Part shown: positions 1-13,029 of the stretch, piece after piece
Layout: every line of letters begins with the position of its first letter
Position numbering within the stretch: position 1 is the first letter of the stretch
DNA from: Sphagnum compactum
Lineage: Eukaryota > Bryophyta > Sphagnopsida > Sphagnales
Direction: 5' to 3'
Assembly (NCBI GenBank): GCA_965153455.1
Contig: OZ234500.1
Location: forward strand, 3,286,001 to 3,350,000
Length of the DNA stretch: 64,000 nt
Position numbers and translations under genes: made by a program
Notes under the pieces: model-generated
The model's database searches: none
Told to the model about the DNA's origin: nothing
The model's input: only the letters and a program-made list of their open reading frames with translations

Positions 1-337
1 GCTGTAATCTGCCAACATCTGCCTTTAGTTCTTTCTTTTGTCTATTCACGAATTAGAAACCCCTGGACACAAGTCTTTGTGACAAAACCTCCAATAGAAG
101 TCTGTCCTCCCCTCCGTGGCTCTCATCTCATTTCCAGGGCATGAGACTGCTCTCTCAGCAGCTTCCATGTCGGAGGAGACAGACTGCAGCCAGCAAGAGA
201 CTCTTCCATTGCCTAAAATGCACATGAAGCACATGATCAAGTAATGTGCACTTGCAGTTCTCCAATAAAGAATCACCTTTCAACATGTTATTTTCTATCA
301 CCAGACTTCATAACAGCACTTGAGAACTCTTTGTGGA

Positions 338-2044
338 TCATGCAAGCGGAACACACTGGAGACATTTTGGTGGTGGGATGAAGCTTGCAGGGGCTTTGCA
401 CAGGTCTTGAGTTGTCAGTGAAATTTTGGAATACACAGAACTGATGATCTTAAAGTCTGAAAAACAAAGACCTGCAACAGGGATTTGAATTGGCAAAATG
501 ATAAGAGCTTCAATGAGAGTTACAACCTTTCAAGTTCTCGATCTCCAAATGCAAAGCCTTGTTCTCCAGCTTGAGCTCACTGCATTCTTCTGCTAGCTTT
601 TCCACATCCTCCTCTACAGAACCAGCAGAGTCAACATTAGATTTTTATTTTTATTGGCAATGAACTGATTCATGGCCATGACAAAAGAACAATAGCCTTT
701 AGCACCTCCAATGGGCATGGACCTCATACCTGCCAATCCAATCTGAGTCAAAGCTCTCAAAAGCTCATTCTTCATGTCATCCAGTTCATAACTCATGCTC
801 TGCAGTCACAATGCTGACATTTGTTTGTCCAGGATAAAGTGTAGAGGAACCCATTGGATTCAGAATAAACTTAGACCTGGATCATGCAAGGCTGAGTGCT
901 TCTCTACTTCCTACAAAACTTGTCATTTGAGAAAGCTTACCTCAAGAAAGGCATGAGTTTTTTCTTGCATTTTCTGACATAGTTCTTGTTGCTGTGAGAG
1001 CTGCATACAAGCAAACTTTAAATTGGGTATGAGACACCCATAATGTTAAACTGCTGCACCATGTGAAATATTGATAAATGCTATAAACTGTGAACCAAAA
1101 GAGGCTTGTGACAAAGAGTATGACAACTGTCTCAAGAGGATTTTAGTCTCATTTCCATGCCACTTGAATATTTCCAGGTTTCAGTAGTTTCAGTCTGAAG
1201 TTTTGAGCTCATAAATCAGCTTCACCACATGGCAGTTTCATCCATAAATGTCTATCATCAGCATGTCTGGAACAAAAGTTCCAGAGACATGGTGATGCAT
1301 TCAAGCCAAATTCAGCTCAACAATTATGGAATGCATGGCACAAGAAGTTTCCGTGAGATGATTTATGCATTGCAACCTCTTAGGTGCCTCTTGTGATCAC
1401 AGCTGATAGTCTAGAGACATAGTGAGTTTGACATCAAACCTTGGCTTGCAGTGCTTTCTCTTTTTCCTTTGATGCTTTCAATGCAACTGACATCTCCTGT
1501 AAGCCAGAATAGTTGACACAGCTCAAACTTATATCGTCTTTTTTTCAGAATGTGTAATCACTTTGAGAGGAAACAGAGCCAGAAAAGTTCAAATCTCCTC
1601 TGCAAAAACTTTGTAAGTAAGCACACACACTATCTGGCAGACCTGATAAGAACATCCCTGAGCCAAGATGAACATGAAATATTTTGCCTCTTAGTGCACT
1701 GTCAGGTGATCTAATCACAAACAACACTGAACCGAAAATCAGGATGAAGCCAATTGCACACAAGCAGGATCCCAACTGCAGTGCAATGCATCCCATTTAG
1801 TATTATATGCTCTCATCTGTTTCTCAATGAACTAATGTTCAATTCTCATTTGCAATCTCTTCTCTTGCATCTCTACACTAGAAATTGAGCAGCAAAAAAC
1901 AAGAGTGCGGACAAAATTGGGAGGGCCACAAACCTCTGCAATGTGACATGACTCATCAGGTGAAATGATGACTCCAGTCTTGTAATAGATCCACTCTGCA
2001 AGCTCTCCTAACACCACCTCCTCTTGCACGAAAGAGTTTGCCAT
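338..2044 (-). CDS. Small coiled-coil protein of unknown function, six exons
   Basis: Six exons join in phase on the minus strand: 2044-1934, 1496-1440, 1000-941, 799-730, 613-527 and 456-338, with GT-AG borders, giving about 167 residues. The donor at 730 (GCAG/GTATGAG) and the acceptor at 613 are near consensus, and the frames fit only when that intron is removed. The first 37 residues (MANSFVQEEVVLGELAEWIY onward) look globular. Residues about 38-130 are rich in Glu, Lys, Gln and Leu with heptad-like spacing, so a coiled coil is likely. The tail of about 38 residues is Pro/Cys-containing and less convincing; its acceptor could also lie slightly upstream in the same frame. An extra exon may hide in the 437-base first intron, where a short EMQEKRLQMRIEH stretch is open but does not fit the phase. 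I do not recognise the family; the coiled coil suggests a structural or adaptor role. Confidence 0.6.
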
Positions 2045-3700
2045 ATTGTGAGTGAAATCTGATTGTTGAGCTGATAATTACAAGTCTTCCTACAACATCC
2101 TACTGCAAAAATCCTATTCCGTAGGCAACACCAAGACTATCTACATCACTCCAACATACAATTCTTCATACAATTCTTCTGAGCAAAGTATAAGGAACAA
2201 TCTTTAGAAAGGCTTAGAATACTGCAACAACAACACAACAAAGAGTACTTCAGACTAACAACGAAATGTCGCCTCTCTTGTTCATATTCTGCAATATCTG
2301 TTGCTGTGTTGTTTTTGTAGGAAATGTGAAACCGGAAATGCGATTTTTGGTGTTTCAAAGTCGGATTAGCAAATCCTGAGTACTCATGTCGTGATGCGCA
2401 AATTGCTTACGGCGTTTTGAAATTTGAACAACGGGACAGCACAAGGCGCTATAGTTTAACGAGTCTTTAACGACTTTGTTGAGATCAGCATCGGCGACAT
2501 TGGAGATCTTGTATGGTCCGGTTTCTCCGTTGAACTCTGCTCTTGCTATTGCAGACCATAGGCCGTGAATTCAGGTAGGGGAATTTGACGAAGCTGGAAC
2601 AAGATCTCATGTTGCCCCTAGAAACTAGTCTTACAACATTTGTTCATTCACTTGTTGCAACTAATTGCGGCTCTCCTCTGTTTTCTGGTATCTTGCAGCA
2701 GTTTGCAGTGAAGCTTTCTGATCAACAGCGGTACTTTGTGATGGCCTATGTAGTTTTGAACCATGATCGTCATGCATGCAGGTTCCTTTGCTAAGAATTC
2801 CTAGCCATTTGTTGGCAGGAAGCTTTTTGGAGCTTCAGGATCCGGCAGTGTGACTCACTTCCGAGGCAAGCAAGCGTCCTAGGAATGCAGACAGATTGAC
2901 GGCCACAGTATTATCAATGGCCAATCTGTCTGCACTCCTACGTTTACAAGAAAGCAGCTGTACATATGTCGCAGGGCTTACAGTTCCTCGGAAAGCAGAA
3001 GTGCTCCTACAACCAGGTAGAGCTTAGAAGACGTCGATGCGGGAAGGATGTCTGAGCTGAAAGTAGTTGAGACAATAGCGACCTGTGTGGAGACAGACTC
3101 TAGAGAGGTAGACGAGAAATTAGAGCGAGAAAGCTGCCTCAAGCTCAACGTCCGTTTCGTGAACAACATCTACAGATATTGTATCAGCTAGATCCAGAGA
3201 GCCTGATACTGAATCGCACACAAGTTATAATTTGCAGCCATAGCCTTCTTCTTTTGCATCGTCACGGTAGTTGTTGCTCTCGTTTTCAGAGGCCCGGATG
3301 CTGGACCAAGAAACACAATCGATGTAGTAACTTTACCTCAGAATCATATCATCTCTTTCTGGAGTCGATATGTGACGAGTCAGGGATCTGGAGTTTTGCA
3401 GGTAATTGAGGGGTGGAGCAAGTGGCTCAAGGACATCACCTGTTTCCAAAGTATGCTCAGAGACGTTCAAATTACTCGGAGTTTTGGAAATGCGTGTTCT
3501 GAGCAGTCGCATACCTCATCGAAGTGAGAAGTTCGATTGCGTTCTTTTGCATACCTGAGGAAATGAGTCTTTTGTAGGCTGAGTTTTGCACTTGCGTCCC
3601 CAGCCTTATTCAATCTCCCTCCTCCCTTCCTTCCCTGTTGTAGAAACACCAAAACTGAGCATAAACTTCTAGCTTTAGGACTGCACTCCGGATTTCGGGA
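2045..3700. other. 5' flank of the coiled-coil gene; no firm gene
   Basis: The stretch has a more balanced base composition than the spacer beyond it, as expected for a promoter and 5' flank. A 47-codon plus-strand frame runs from an ATG at 3048 to a TAG at 3189-3191; it has no recognisable domain. No RNA gene or transposon was seen. Confidence 0.4.
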
Positions 3701-5734
3701 TTTTTTTATTAAGTGTTAGAGGAAGGTACCTTATGGAGAGGGGAAGGGTCTAGGTTCAAGGGAAGGCTGGTCGTATAACCTAGGGAAGGCTGGAACCCTA
3801 GGGTCTAGAGAAGGTCTTGCCTTAGTGGAATTGGGCCTTGGTATCATACAAGATTTGGTGATATAATATCCATTTAAGAGAGAATGCACAAAATATGTAT
3901 GAGTAAAGCTCCATCATCGAGCAAAAAAATGGTGTAGAAATAAAACAACTAGTTGAGGACAAAAGGGTTGGTCATGTTCCAATGAAGTACCTCATGGCTC
4001 AAAATAAACAATCTTGGAACACGGAGACCCTCTAGGAGGTTAACAATTACAAGGTCCATTGCACCTCCATCATGTTGCACACCTCAAAAAAAAAATTACA
4101 ATTGGTGCTTATTTGGATAAATGACCACATGATGTCAAATATGTGTGATCATTTTTTATGTTTGTTACAAAAGTGAGGAAAAAATGTCAAAAAAAATTAA
4201 TTTTCATATGTTTGATGAAAGCTTTCAAATCCAACAAGGAGTATGGCTACACTCCAATCTTTCTCTTTGTGTCAACCATACATGTGAAAGAAACGTTAAT
4301 TATCAATTCCTACGTTTGACATTTAGCTCTCAAAGGCGAAATGAAAGAGGTTGTCATAATGGGTGTGACCTTTAATCCCCAAGCACTTACAAGCCTATAT
4401 GATCCAATAGTTGGAATTATACCAACAACACTAGTTTCTTTTGTCAAGGGATGGAAGTCACCAAATTGCCCAACCACAACATTTGGTGGTTTATGGGTTT
4501 AGGGTTTAGGGTACAACATGTGTACAATCCTTTTTTTTTGTCGTTTGTTGACCATTGCTTTGTGTCAGATGAAGGTAAAAGATTTCAAATCCCAATCCTT
4601 ATTCCAGTCATGTTTGAATGAACAAGTGATGCAATTACCTAAGTTTGGTTTTCAAGGGTTTATGGTTGATGCTATAAGTGTGAATTATAATGTCATTTGT
4701 AATTTTATGGTGGTGGTCCAAGTGTTCCCTTGGAAGGCAAGTAATGTACATGCATCTACCATTGGGAGGAAAGCTCATGCATCCACACAAATAATTTGAT
4801 ATTTCCTGCATTTCAAGAAGACCACATTGATTTTCGTAAGCAATGTGAACCATGTTGTTATGAACCATACAAGGATTGAAACCTTGTGGAATGATTTAGG
4901 GGTAAAAACTGATACAAGCATTCCTAAACTTCAACAATGGCTATGTTGGTGGGCTGAAAATTAGTCAACACAATTTGCTCAAATTACCTTGTGTATGAAC
5001 TTAACCTTGAGGAGGAGGCTTTAGTGCCAATGACCAATCTTGCAAAGAGTGTTCATCTTTTCATGTGGGTTTTTGTTGAAATGGTTGTAAGGTGGAATTG
5101 TTTTTTGTACATTGCCACTATGGATGACATCCCACAATTGCAATTCATGTGATTATTCAATTTGGGATTCCAATGGTGGAAAGCTATGTTCCACTAGATG
5201 AATGTCATCTTCAAAGGACAACAATACAACAAGAATAACTACTTGTGTTGTTGCTTATGCGAATGGTGCATAATATATTGGAGGTTGTTGCTAGCTTGGT
5301 TTAAAGCAAAGTAATTTGTGATGTAAACACAATCCAATCTTGGCGATGAATTGTAAACTTTGAAGCAAAGCAAATCCACATGTGAGGAAAACAAATAATA
5401 TCACATTTTTCAAAGGACGGTGACAAATAACAAATAAATGTAATGGACTTGTTGAAAGGTTGGGCAACAAATGAAACAAAACAAGTAGTCCATGTGTGAA
5501 TGGGCTGAAAATAAGAAAAGGCAAATGAAGACCTCCATCCAAAACCCAATGTTGGATACTAGTTTTCATATCAAACTTGTATTTAGTTTTATCCAATGAT
5601 TACCCTATTAACTACAGACTTATAGAACCATATTAGTTCCATTTTGGAACGCTCCCAACACCCAAAATTTCCCTCCCATGTCGGAAGTGGTTATGTACAG
5701 TGTTTTTTTAGGAATTCTTTTGCAGCCAAAGTGG
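3701..5734. other. AT-rich spacer with possible transposase remnant and short telomere-like run
   Basis: No intact gene is visible. Positions 4495-4512 hold a short run of the telomere-like heptamer TTTAGGG. Plus-strand frames at 4145-4375 and 4518-4799 are broken by stops. The second contains FGFQGFMVDAISVNYNVICN, which resembles the central part of some plant transposase-like proteins, but the match is from memory and weak. Confidence 0.3.
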
Positions 5735-5990
5735 CCATCATCCATAGGAAGATATTAAAAAATGGCAATCATCCCCAGGAAGATTCAGCCAAATCTAGCT
5801 ATAAACCAGCTATGAAGTAAATCTCTTTAATCATCTTCCTCTATTTCTGCCTACACATTAAAAACTAACTATAGAAATCTGGAAGGTTTTTAGTTTTTCT
5901 CTCACTATTGGTGATTGAAAACCTCCAAATGCACTTCATTTTTGAAGTTTGGATTTTGGATTTTGAATTTCGATTTTTGGCACTAAAACA
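5735..5990 (-). repeat. Dispersed palindromic repeat, copy 1
   Basis: Copy of the family described in the findings. In order it shows AGTGGCCATCATCCATAGGAA, a variant of the palindromic core (CAGCCAAATCTAGCTATAAA), a block related to 'ATAGAAATCTGGAAGG', and a short 'ATTGGTGATTG' tail. Strand '-' here means the orientation in which the AGTGGCCATCATCCA block comes first on the plus strand. No coding capacity. Confidence 0.7.
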
Positions 5991-6869
5991 AAAGGCTGGT
6001 TATGCACTAGATAATGGCCATTGGCCACACCTGGCCAAGTGATGGGCGACTGCGATCCAGGACTCATCAATGGTCATAACTTGACATAATTGTCACTGAG
6101 ATGAAATTCTGCTGCCCCCATTGAAGACAATTTGCTAGATCTCTCTCTGCATGTGCTATGCACAGTTATATTTTGCATTTGAAAAAGCACCTGACCGTAA
6201 CAAGCTTTGGGTGAAGGGCAAAATCTCACCCCAGTGACAATTTTGTAGTCTACCATTTATGATTAGGTGAAGAAATTTGGTGTGCACATGGAGAGTAACT
6301 TGTCAACTCTCCTGACACAATATCCAAAATTCAAATAGGTCTTTCTCATCAAGTATATCAATCAACTCTTTGGATGGGATGTGAAAAGGCCAACTAGTGA
6401 TCCAATTGTTTGTTGGTTCTGTCCAAAGGGAAAGAGACTTCACAATGATCATCAGAGTAAGATTTTGGAGGGGGAAATATTGGGTTGAACTTGGAACCAA
6501 CATGTAGGTGACCTATATGTTCTCTTTAAAGTTTAAGCTCTGCCAGCTGAATTCATTTATCAAATCATTTTGCTTTTCACATGATGTACTTAACCCTGCT
6601 ACATAGTTTCATCATTTCTCATCATTGTGTTTGAGCTTGCCATAAATAGCAGAGTCCTTGTGCCACTTTCTTCCTGTAAATAATCTTTTCACTCAGCCAG
6701 GAATCAGGATTCCTCCAGGTTTAATCATTGAAAACCATTTGACTTGTGCAGTGGTAATGAAAAACAAAAACATAGTCTAGTCAGTAATGGATCATGAATA
6801 GAGATGTGACCCCACATAAAACTTGATTACCATAGTACCTTTTCAGGTGCCAACTTGATTACCATAGTG

Positions 6870-7265
6870 CCTTTGGTTGAGTCAAAGTGGCCATTATCCA
6901 GAAAATAATTTAGCCAAATTTGGTTACATACTACATTTGAAAGTAGAAAGAAATTGTGGTAAAATTGTGACTAGCTGGTGAAATTGTGCAAAACAACTTT
7001 CTCTTTACTGGTGAAAATCTCTCCACAAAAGAGGAAAAAATTTCAGAAATGAAGTGAGTTGAAGGGGTTCAATTGCCAGAAGTGAGGAAAAAAAAAGTGA
7101 AAGTCCTCAGATTTCTATATTTGGTTTTCAGTGTGTAGCCATAAACATAGAAGGTTGATTAAATATTTGTACTTCATATCTGGTTTATAGCCAGATTTGG
7201 CTAAATCTTCCTAAGGCTGATTCCTATTTTTCCTGCATGATTGTGTGGATAACCACCACTTAGGC
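6870..7265. repeat. Dispersed palindromic repeat, copies 2a and 2b head to head
   Basis: A partial copy at about 6870-6960 (AAGTGGCCATTATCCAG, then TTAGCCAAATTTGGTTACAT) is followed by a fuller copy in the opposite direction at about 7010-7265 (TTTATAGCCAGATTTGGCTA, then a decayed target-like block). Together they make a large imperfect inverted repeat. No coding capacity. Confidence 0.65.
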
Positions 7266-7677
7266 TACATTAGAAATCTCCTTGAAAAACACTGGTGCAA
7301 AATATAACATATGATGGTTTCCATAACTGAAATTGTACAATTCTAGAGTTCTTTCTTTTATTTCATTTTTCAGTGCATCATTTGAATGTACTTAAGAGCT
7401 GTTTCTCAACACCTTTGAACTGGATAGCAGTTCAGTCTTTTGCTGGACTACCTTGCAACTCTTATGCTGGACTACCCTGCAACTGGTGACTGGGCAAAAC
7501 TGTCCCACTCCCAAACTAGTCCAGCAAAAAGCCTAAACGGCTATGAATAACAGCAGCATAAGCCCGTTTGAACATGTTTCAGTTTCAAAACCTGGAAACG
7601 CCCCCAAAAAAGCTGCTGTCTTGCTCCCAGGACTCTCAAATTTAACACTTCCTAATTTATCAATTTAGCCTTTTTCA

Positions 7678-7805
7678 AATAAATAAATAAATAAACAAAT
7701 AAAGGAAAAACACTCGACAAGGGAGCAAGAGAAGAAAAAGGAAAGAACTGAAGTCCAAACAAAAAACCACACCTGAAAGTGCAGAACGCACAATGAGGAG
7801 CCCTA
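7678..7805 (-). repeat. Retroposon-like dispersed repeat, copy A (AAAT tail)
   Basis: An AAAT/AAAC simple repeat is followed by a unique stretch (GGAAAAACACTCGACAAGGG; TGAAGTCCAAAC; GCACAATG) that recurs with the same order at 43588-43715. Read on the minus strand it is a body ending in an ATTT-rich tail, as in a short retroposon. The two copies differ by scattered substitutions. Confidence 0.6.
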
Positions 7806-9182
7806 AGAGGAGAAAACATGAAACCTTTTCAAAGGTTGAGAACAGGTAACACAATTGACATGCAGACGTTCCAAATGTGCACAACAGAAATCCCAGCAGG
7901 TCTCCCCAGCAGGTGTGGTAGGTTAAGGATTGAGTATGGTGCTGTTATGGGAGTGAGGTCGTGGTGGCATCATGCGGGATTGCACTGTGGGACCCAAATT
8001 CTCATAACAGCCCTACTCAAGGTCCTTACCCTGGCATTAAGAACCAGTACCATTTTGCTTTTAAAACGGACAGCTATGATTTTATTTGAGAGGAGAGGCA
8101 CTTTACGTGTGCACAGTACACCCTCCACATACACTAGAAACATTCTACTATTTCTTAAACAAAAAAAAAAAACACTTGTACAAAACACTTGAAGAATGGA
8201 GAGCCCCTGTGCCCATATTCATGCTTACATTGAAAATCCTTTTACCAACCGCGAGATCGGGACCAGCGTGCAGACAAGATACTTACGTTTAAAGGGGATG
8301 TTGTGACCCAACAGCGACCAGTGTACGCTTCATTGGAAGCTTGTTATGACTCAGTTGTGGATGAACCCCAACTGAGTTGATGTGAGGTTTCACCTTATAT
8401 AACCTACCTTGTAACAGCTAGGTCCTATAGGGTAGGTAGGATGAAAAGTGGCCACCTGGTAAGTAAGTGGATGCACGGAGACGATTACTACAGAGGTAAT
8501 CGTACTACGGATGCATGGCTAGTTAGTTCTCAGTAAGTACATAGTCAAAATGGAAACTGAATCCCTCCATGATGGTAAGCTAGAGAAATGAAAATCCCCA
8601 ATGGAAAAGTTTTTCCTGGCCACTTATCATCCATCCCTCATGGTGCAATATATGTAGGTAACCACCCATTTAAGTAGTAGGGAAGTGGTTACTATGTAGG
8701 TAGGTAATTATTTATGCAAGGTCACTTGTTGACTACTAGGGCAAGGTAGATGCATGTGGATGGTAAATACATAACTAAAATCACCGTGGTTAGCTATGGG
8801 ACAGGAGTATGATGGAAAAGTGTTTCATGTCCACAAATCATCCATCCTCCTGTATGATGATGCTCTGGTGCGTGCTGGAAGGACCTATGCCATAAATTCC
8901 AGACTTCTAAATTTCCAGTTGGCTATGCTGAAATAGTCAGCTTTACCCAATTTTCATGCTGTTGGTAGCCAGAAACATTGCCACGTAAAATAGGCTACAT
9001 TTGCATGGCTGCCAAGCGGACCACACGTAGCCTAGGCGAAAGGACTAAAATTTGGTCCCCTCTTTTACTTATCTTTTTACCTTACTCAACGGTCAACTGG
9101 GTTAAACTGGGGATGGGGGGAGGGGCCAGCCCGGGCCAGGCCAGGCCAGGCCAGGCCGGGGAAAAGCTTTTATTTTTGGGGG
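7806..9182. other. Spacer with short duplications; no gene
   Basis: No convincing coding exon. The segment starting ATGGAAAAG at 8601 (about 46 bases, ending ATCATCCATCC) is repeated in direct orientation at 8812. A GGCCA-type simple repeat lies at about 9124-9160. Confidence 0.5.
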
Positions 9183-9425
9183 TGAGTTTTCACATTTTTT
9201 CGACCTGGAAAATGTGAATTCTACACATACAAAGGATTTTTGTGAAAAAAAGTGGCAATAATCCAACAGACTTTGGGGTTAATAAAAATTAATTTTCATG
9301 AGTTTTATGACAGGTTCCAGAAGATAGCCAAAACATAAAAGAATTTTTATTTTCACATTTGGTCTATAGCCAAATTTGGCAAATCTTCTTGTGGATGGTT
9401 GACAGTTTGACTACATCACAAAAGT
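9183..9425 (+). repeat. Dispersed palindromic repeat, copy 3
   Basis: It carries the ordered blocks TTTTCGACCTGGAAAATG, GGTTCCAGAAGATAGCCAAA, TATAGCCAAATTTGGC and AAATCTTCTTGTGGATGG, ending GACTACATCACAAAAG. Orientation is opposite to copy 1. Confidence 0.7.
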
Positions 9426-12400
9426 GGGAAACTGGTTCTGGTTCCTCTTTTTTTTTGGGTGGGTACCCGGCAGTGAAATTTGGTATTGTTGAATGAAGCT
9501 GGGTACCAGTTCACAAGAGTTGCAGGATTTTAGTTTGATGAGACTGAATTAATGAAAGAATATGAGCAGAAGCAGAGACGACACACGTAATGCAAATCCA
9601 AAACTGGGGGTGAAACTCCTGCGTGGATCAAATTGAGGCAAGAACACCAGTTTGGTCCCCTCTTTTCTCCGTGTTGAACAATTATCTTCACCCTGTCTTT
9701 TGATTTCGTCCCCAGTTTGGGCTAAACTGGGGCCCAGTACACGCAGCTTGGAGTACTTTACAGATAACTCTATCAGTATAACTTAACTCTCCATGTATCA
9801 TTGTTGTGTACAGTAAGTAGACTTTAATTTAATTTTGAATACAGATTACTCCTTACCCAATTGTGTTTGTTTGCAAGAGTAGGCTAATCGGTTGACGTAT
9901 TCTGCAAGCTTGTAAAGGTCAACAATACTTCCATGCTTTTAACATGAAAGACTTGAAAAATGAAAGGCTTTTGTTTCCTATGAGTTGGAATCATGATCCT
10001 TTGATAAAGATCATAGAAAGATAGTGACATGAAACTTGAATTGAAAAAGAAAGTGTGCCCTTCCACATATGTATGCCTTTGACATGATTTAAAAAGCGTC
10101 CATTAAAGAACCCTAAACCCTAAACCCTAAAGCACATTAGCTATGGATGTCTTTTAAGGGTCATTTTACATCACACCGTCAAGCACAAAAACAAAAGTTC
10201 GTGGTGCTTTTGTTAGATAGGCTAGTGTGATGTTGATGTGATATGTCATGTTTAACACCAATTGATGTTTTGGTATGATGAAACTCTTATTTTTCATTAT
10301 TTTGGTGGGTCACATCCAAGTTGAACACTTGTCAATGTCAATACTAGCAAAAGCACAACAACGAATTTGTGAATTGCTCTAAATTTGAAAACATGTTTAC
10401 AAACTTTTCATGAATAGTACCTAATACCTACCATGAATTTTGAGATTCAACTTAGAGGTTGATGGATCCAAAGCACAACTTCAAATTTATGAGTAAATCT
10501 AAAGTATTGACTTCAACAACTTTTCACAAGTCAAACCATCCTAAAAACATCCAATTTCTAGGGTTCCTCGTTGCAGGATGTGCCTATTGACATGGGCATT
10601 TGTTTGTCTCTTCTTTTGATATTTTCCAAGAAAACAAAGAGTCCAATACTCAATAATTTAATTTTGAGTTAGCTAGGCAAAGGCTAGGCTTTAGATTCAT
10701 AGTTTAAATCTAAAGGAATGGGAAAGCAACATTACAAAGGATAAGATCAGATGCATTCTTGGCTAGGGTGAACTAGCACCCACGTTGGTACCTTCAATTT
10801 TTTGAGTGAAGCCTAGTAGTGGCCATATTAAGCACAAAAATGTTAGATTTGAACTCAAAGACCCTAATTTAGTCTAAGCATGGGATATTTGTAATATGTA
10901 AAAACTATTTAAATGAAATTTGAGATTTTTGCCATGGTAACAACATGGGTGCTGGTTCACCCAAGGGAGATAATAAAAATGATAAAACAAAAAAATTACT
11001 AATCAATTATGGTATGGTTGCTTGAACATGAAAGGTCGTCTTTTCTTATTGAGGTGATAGGCGCCAATAGTTCTAGTGCATTCCCTTTTTAGGTTCACTT
11101 GTTGTTGACACAGAAGCTCTTTCCCCTTAATGTGGTGATTTGTTTTCCTCCTTTCATGCATGTGTTCCTTTGTAAAGAGAAGATAAGATCGATTTCAAGA
11201 AATCGTTTCAAACAAATTGCATAATCATTCTTTTTTTTACATCCTTTCTGACATGACTTTTAATTCATAATGCACATTTGAGGTCATGTGCAGTATCCCT
11301 GTTATGTATACTTGTAAAATAAAATAATTAATGGACTATAGCCAATCACACATAATAACATCAAGTGAATACTCAACTATTTTGCAATAACAAACTTTGG
11401 CCAAAGAAGTAACAACAATAATCAAGCAACAAAAAGAAGGGGGGGGGAGAGGAGAAAAGGGCCTAGTGAGTTGTTGATTATTTAATGTGGCTAAGAAGGC
11501 AACTCAACGGTTGTTAGACAAGCATGTAAAAGTAAATTTTAATTACTAGAACTACAATAATTAAAGTGTTTCACGCACACACACCATCCATCCTGCAGAG
11601 ACCCAAGTTAGCAATCTGACGTTAACCTTAGACCCATTCCCATTATTGACTCTTGGTAGAAATGATGGGTTCTACTATACTCAGCAAACGGACAATAGTA
11701 TGTTAAACAACAGAGGTAGGCAAAGGAAGTGCATGGACCCCACATATTAAGAAAGCATTTATAATCATCCCCAACCAAACAATCTCTATTGGATGAGAAG
11801 TGAGAAGTGAAACCCCTGAATAAGCCATAGTCTTGTCCACCCATGTAAGCTCTGCTGAGGACTTTCCAGTTCCCTTTGGGCCCCCTCCACTTACTTTTAG
11901 CTTATTGTGGGCTGCCTTGGGGCCAACATATCTAATTAAAGGTTCACATCCGAAAGCCACCTGAAGCTTAGAGATACATCCTGATTGCACAATTCTCGGC
12001 ATCAGCAAACAGTCTCTGATGATGTATAACGTTTAAAACCAACCTGAAAAAAGGGGCATTTTATTTGTTCATGCTATTCTGAATGAAAACAGCGCACTTC
12101 ATTTGGATTTCAAAAATGAATTTCCATCACACACAGGCCAGAACCATACCGTGTATTTGAATAAAAAGTAAGTTTCCATCCATAGTGTAATAATGTAGAG
12201 AGTGGAATTTGGGGGAAAATCTGCCAAATTTTATTCCAAGAAAGCACTACAAAACAGAATTGAGAAACTGTAGAAAGAAAAGGACATAAGTTCCATGCTA
12301 ATGGCTCACTCTACAAGATCACTGATACCCTAGTACCTTGGCCAATTCGACACTAATTATATTATTTTCAGAAATGTTGAATTTTTTCAAAAATTATTTC

Positions 12401-13029
12401 TTCCAAATCAAAAAATATTGTGAAAGAAAATAATGAATATTTAGGAATATTTCATTTGTTGGAATGAATTTGTATGAAAAAAATTACTCGACAGACATGT
12501 GTTGAAATGGCGAAGGTACTATGGTAGCAATGGTTGAAACTTGAGAAGAGAAATCTCGAGTAGAGCTGCGCCACCTAAACCAGGTATTTCTTCCTTCACC
12601 AGTAAATCGCACATCCCAATTAGTTGGGTTACGTTATTGTTTCCATGGCCTCACCAGGAAATATGAAACCGAGACGATACAACGTGGGAGATTACTGATA
12701 GCAAACCACCTGGACCAATACATTAATCTGACGAATCGATAGTAGGTGTTAAACAGTGTACTGCCTTTCGCCAGTCACAGCGTACTGTGCACAAATTCTG
12801 GGCCAAAGCCATTTTATTGCCTCAAACCTTGAGGAGTTCATGAGGCAAGAAGTAAACAGGTGTGCTGTTTTTATGTAGAAGGGTTATTAGCTGAGGCAAA
12901 AAAATTGTGCCAACCATGTCTAGAAATAGAATTGCATGGAGCCAATGAGACCTCTAAACATACACCTAAGAGGGCTCATCCTTTTGGGGGGGGGGGGGGG
13001 GGGGGGGCGAGGATGGAATTCTTTATATT
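9426..13029. other. AT-rich spacer with interstitial telomere repeats and poly-G tract
   Basis: No gene is supported. Positions 10109-10131 hold three CCCTAAA units (interstitial telomere-type repeat). An uninterrupted run of 22 G lies at 12986-13007. The block TTTGGTCCCCTCTTTT occurs at about 9053 and again at about 9652, each followed within about 70 bases by TAAACTGGGG, which suggests a diverged duplication. Open frames on the minus strand near 11608-12008 have no recognisable family and mutually broken frames. Confidence 0.45.

Noticed and set aside
1545-1796. 83-codon hydrophobic minus-strand frame between exons 1 and 2 of the coiled-coil gene
   Set aside because: It does not join in phase to either neighbour through good splice sites and ends at a stop in the intron.
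5291-5596. 101-codon minus-strand frame rich in Phe and Leu
   Set aside because: An overlapping frame on the same strand is equally long; composition reflects AT-rich DNA and no motif is seen.
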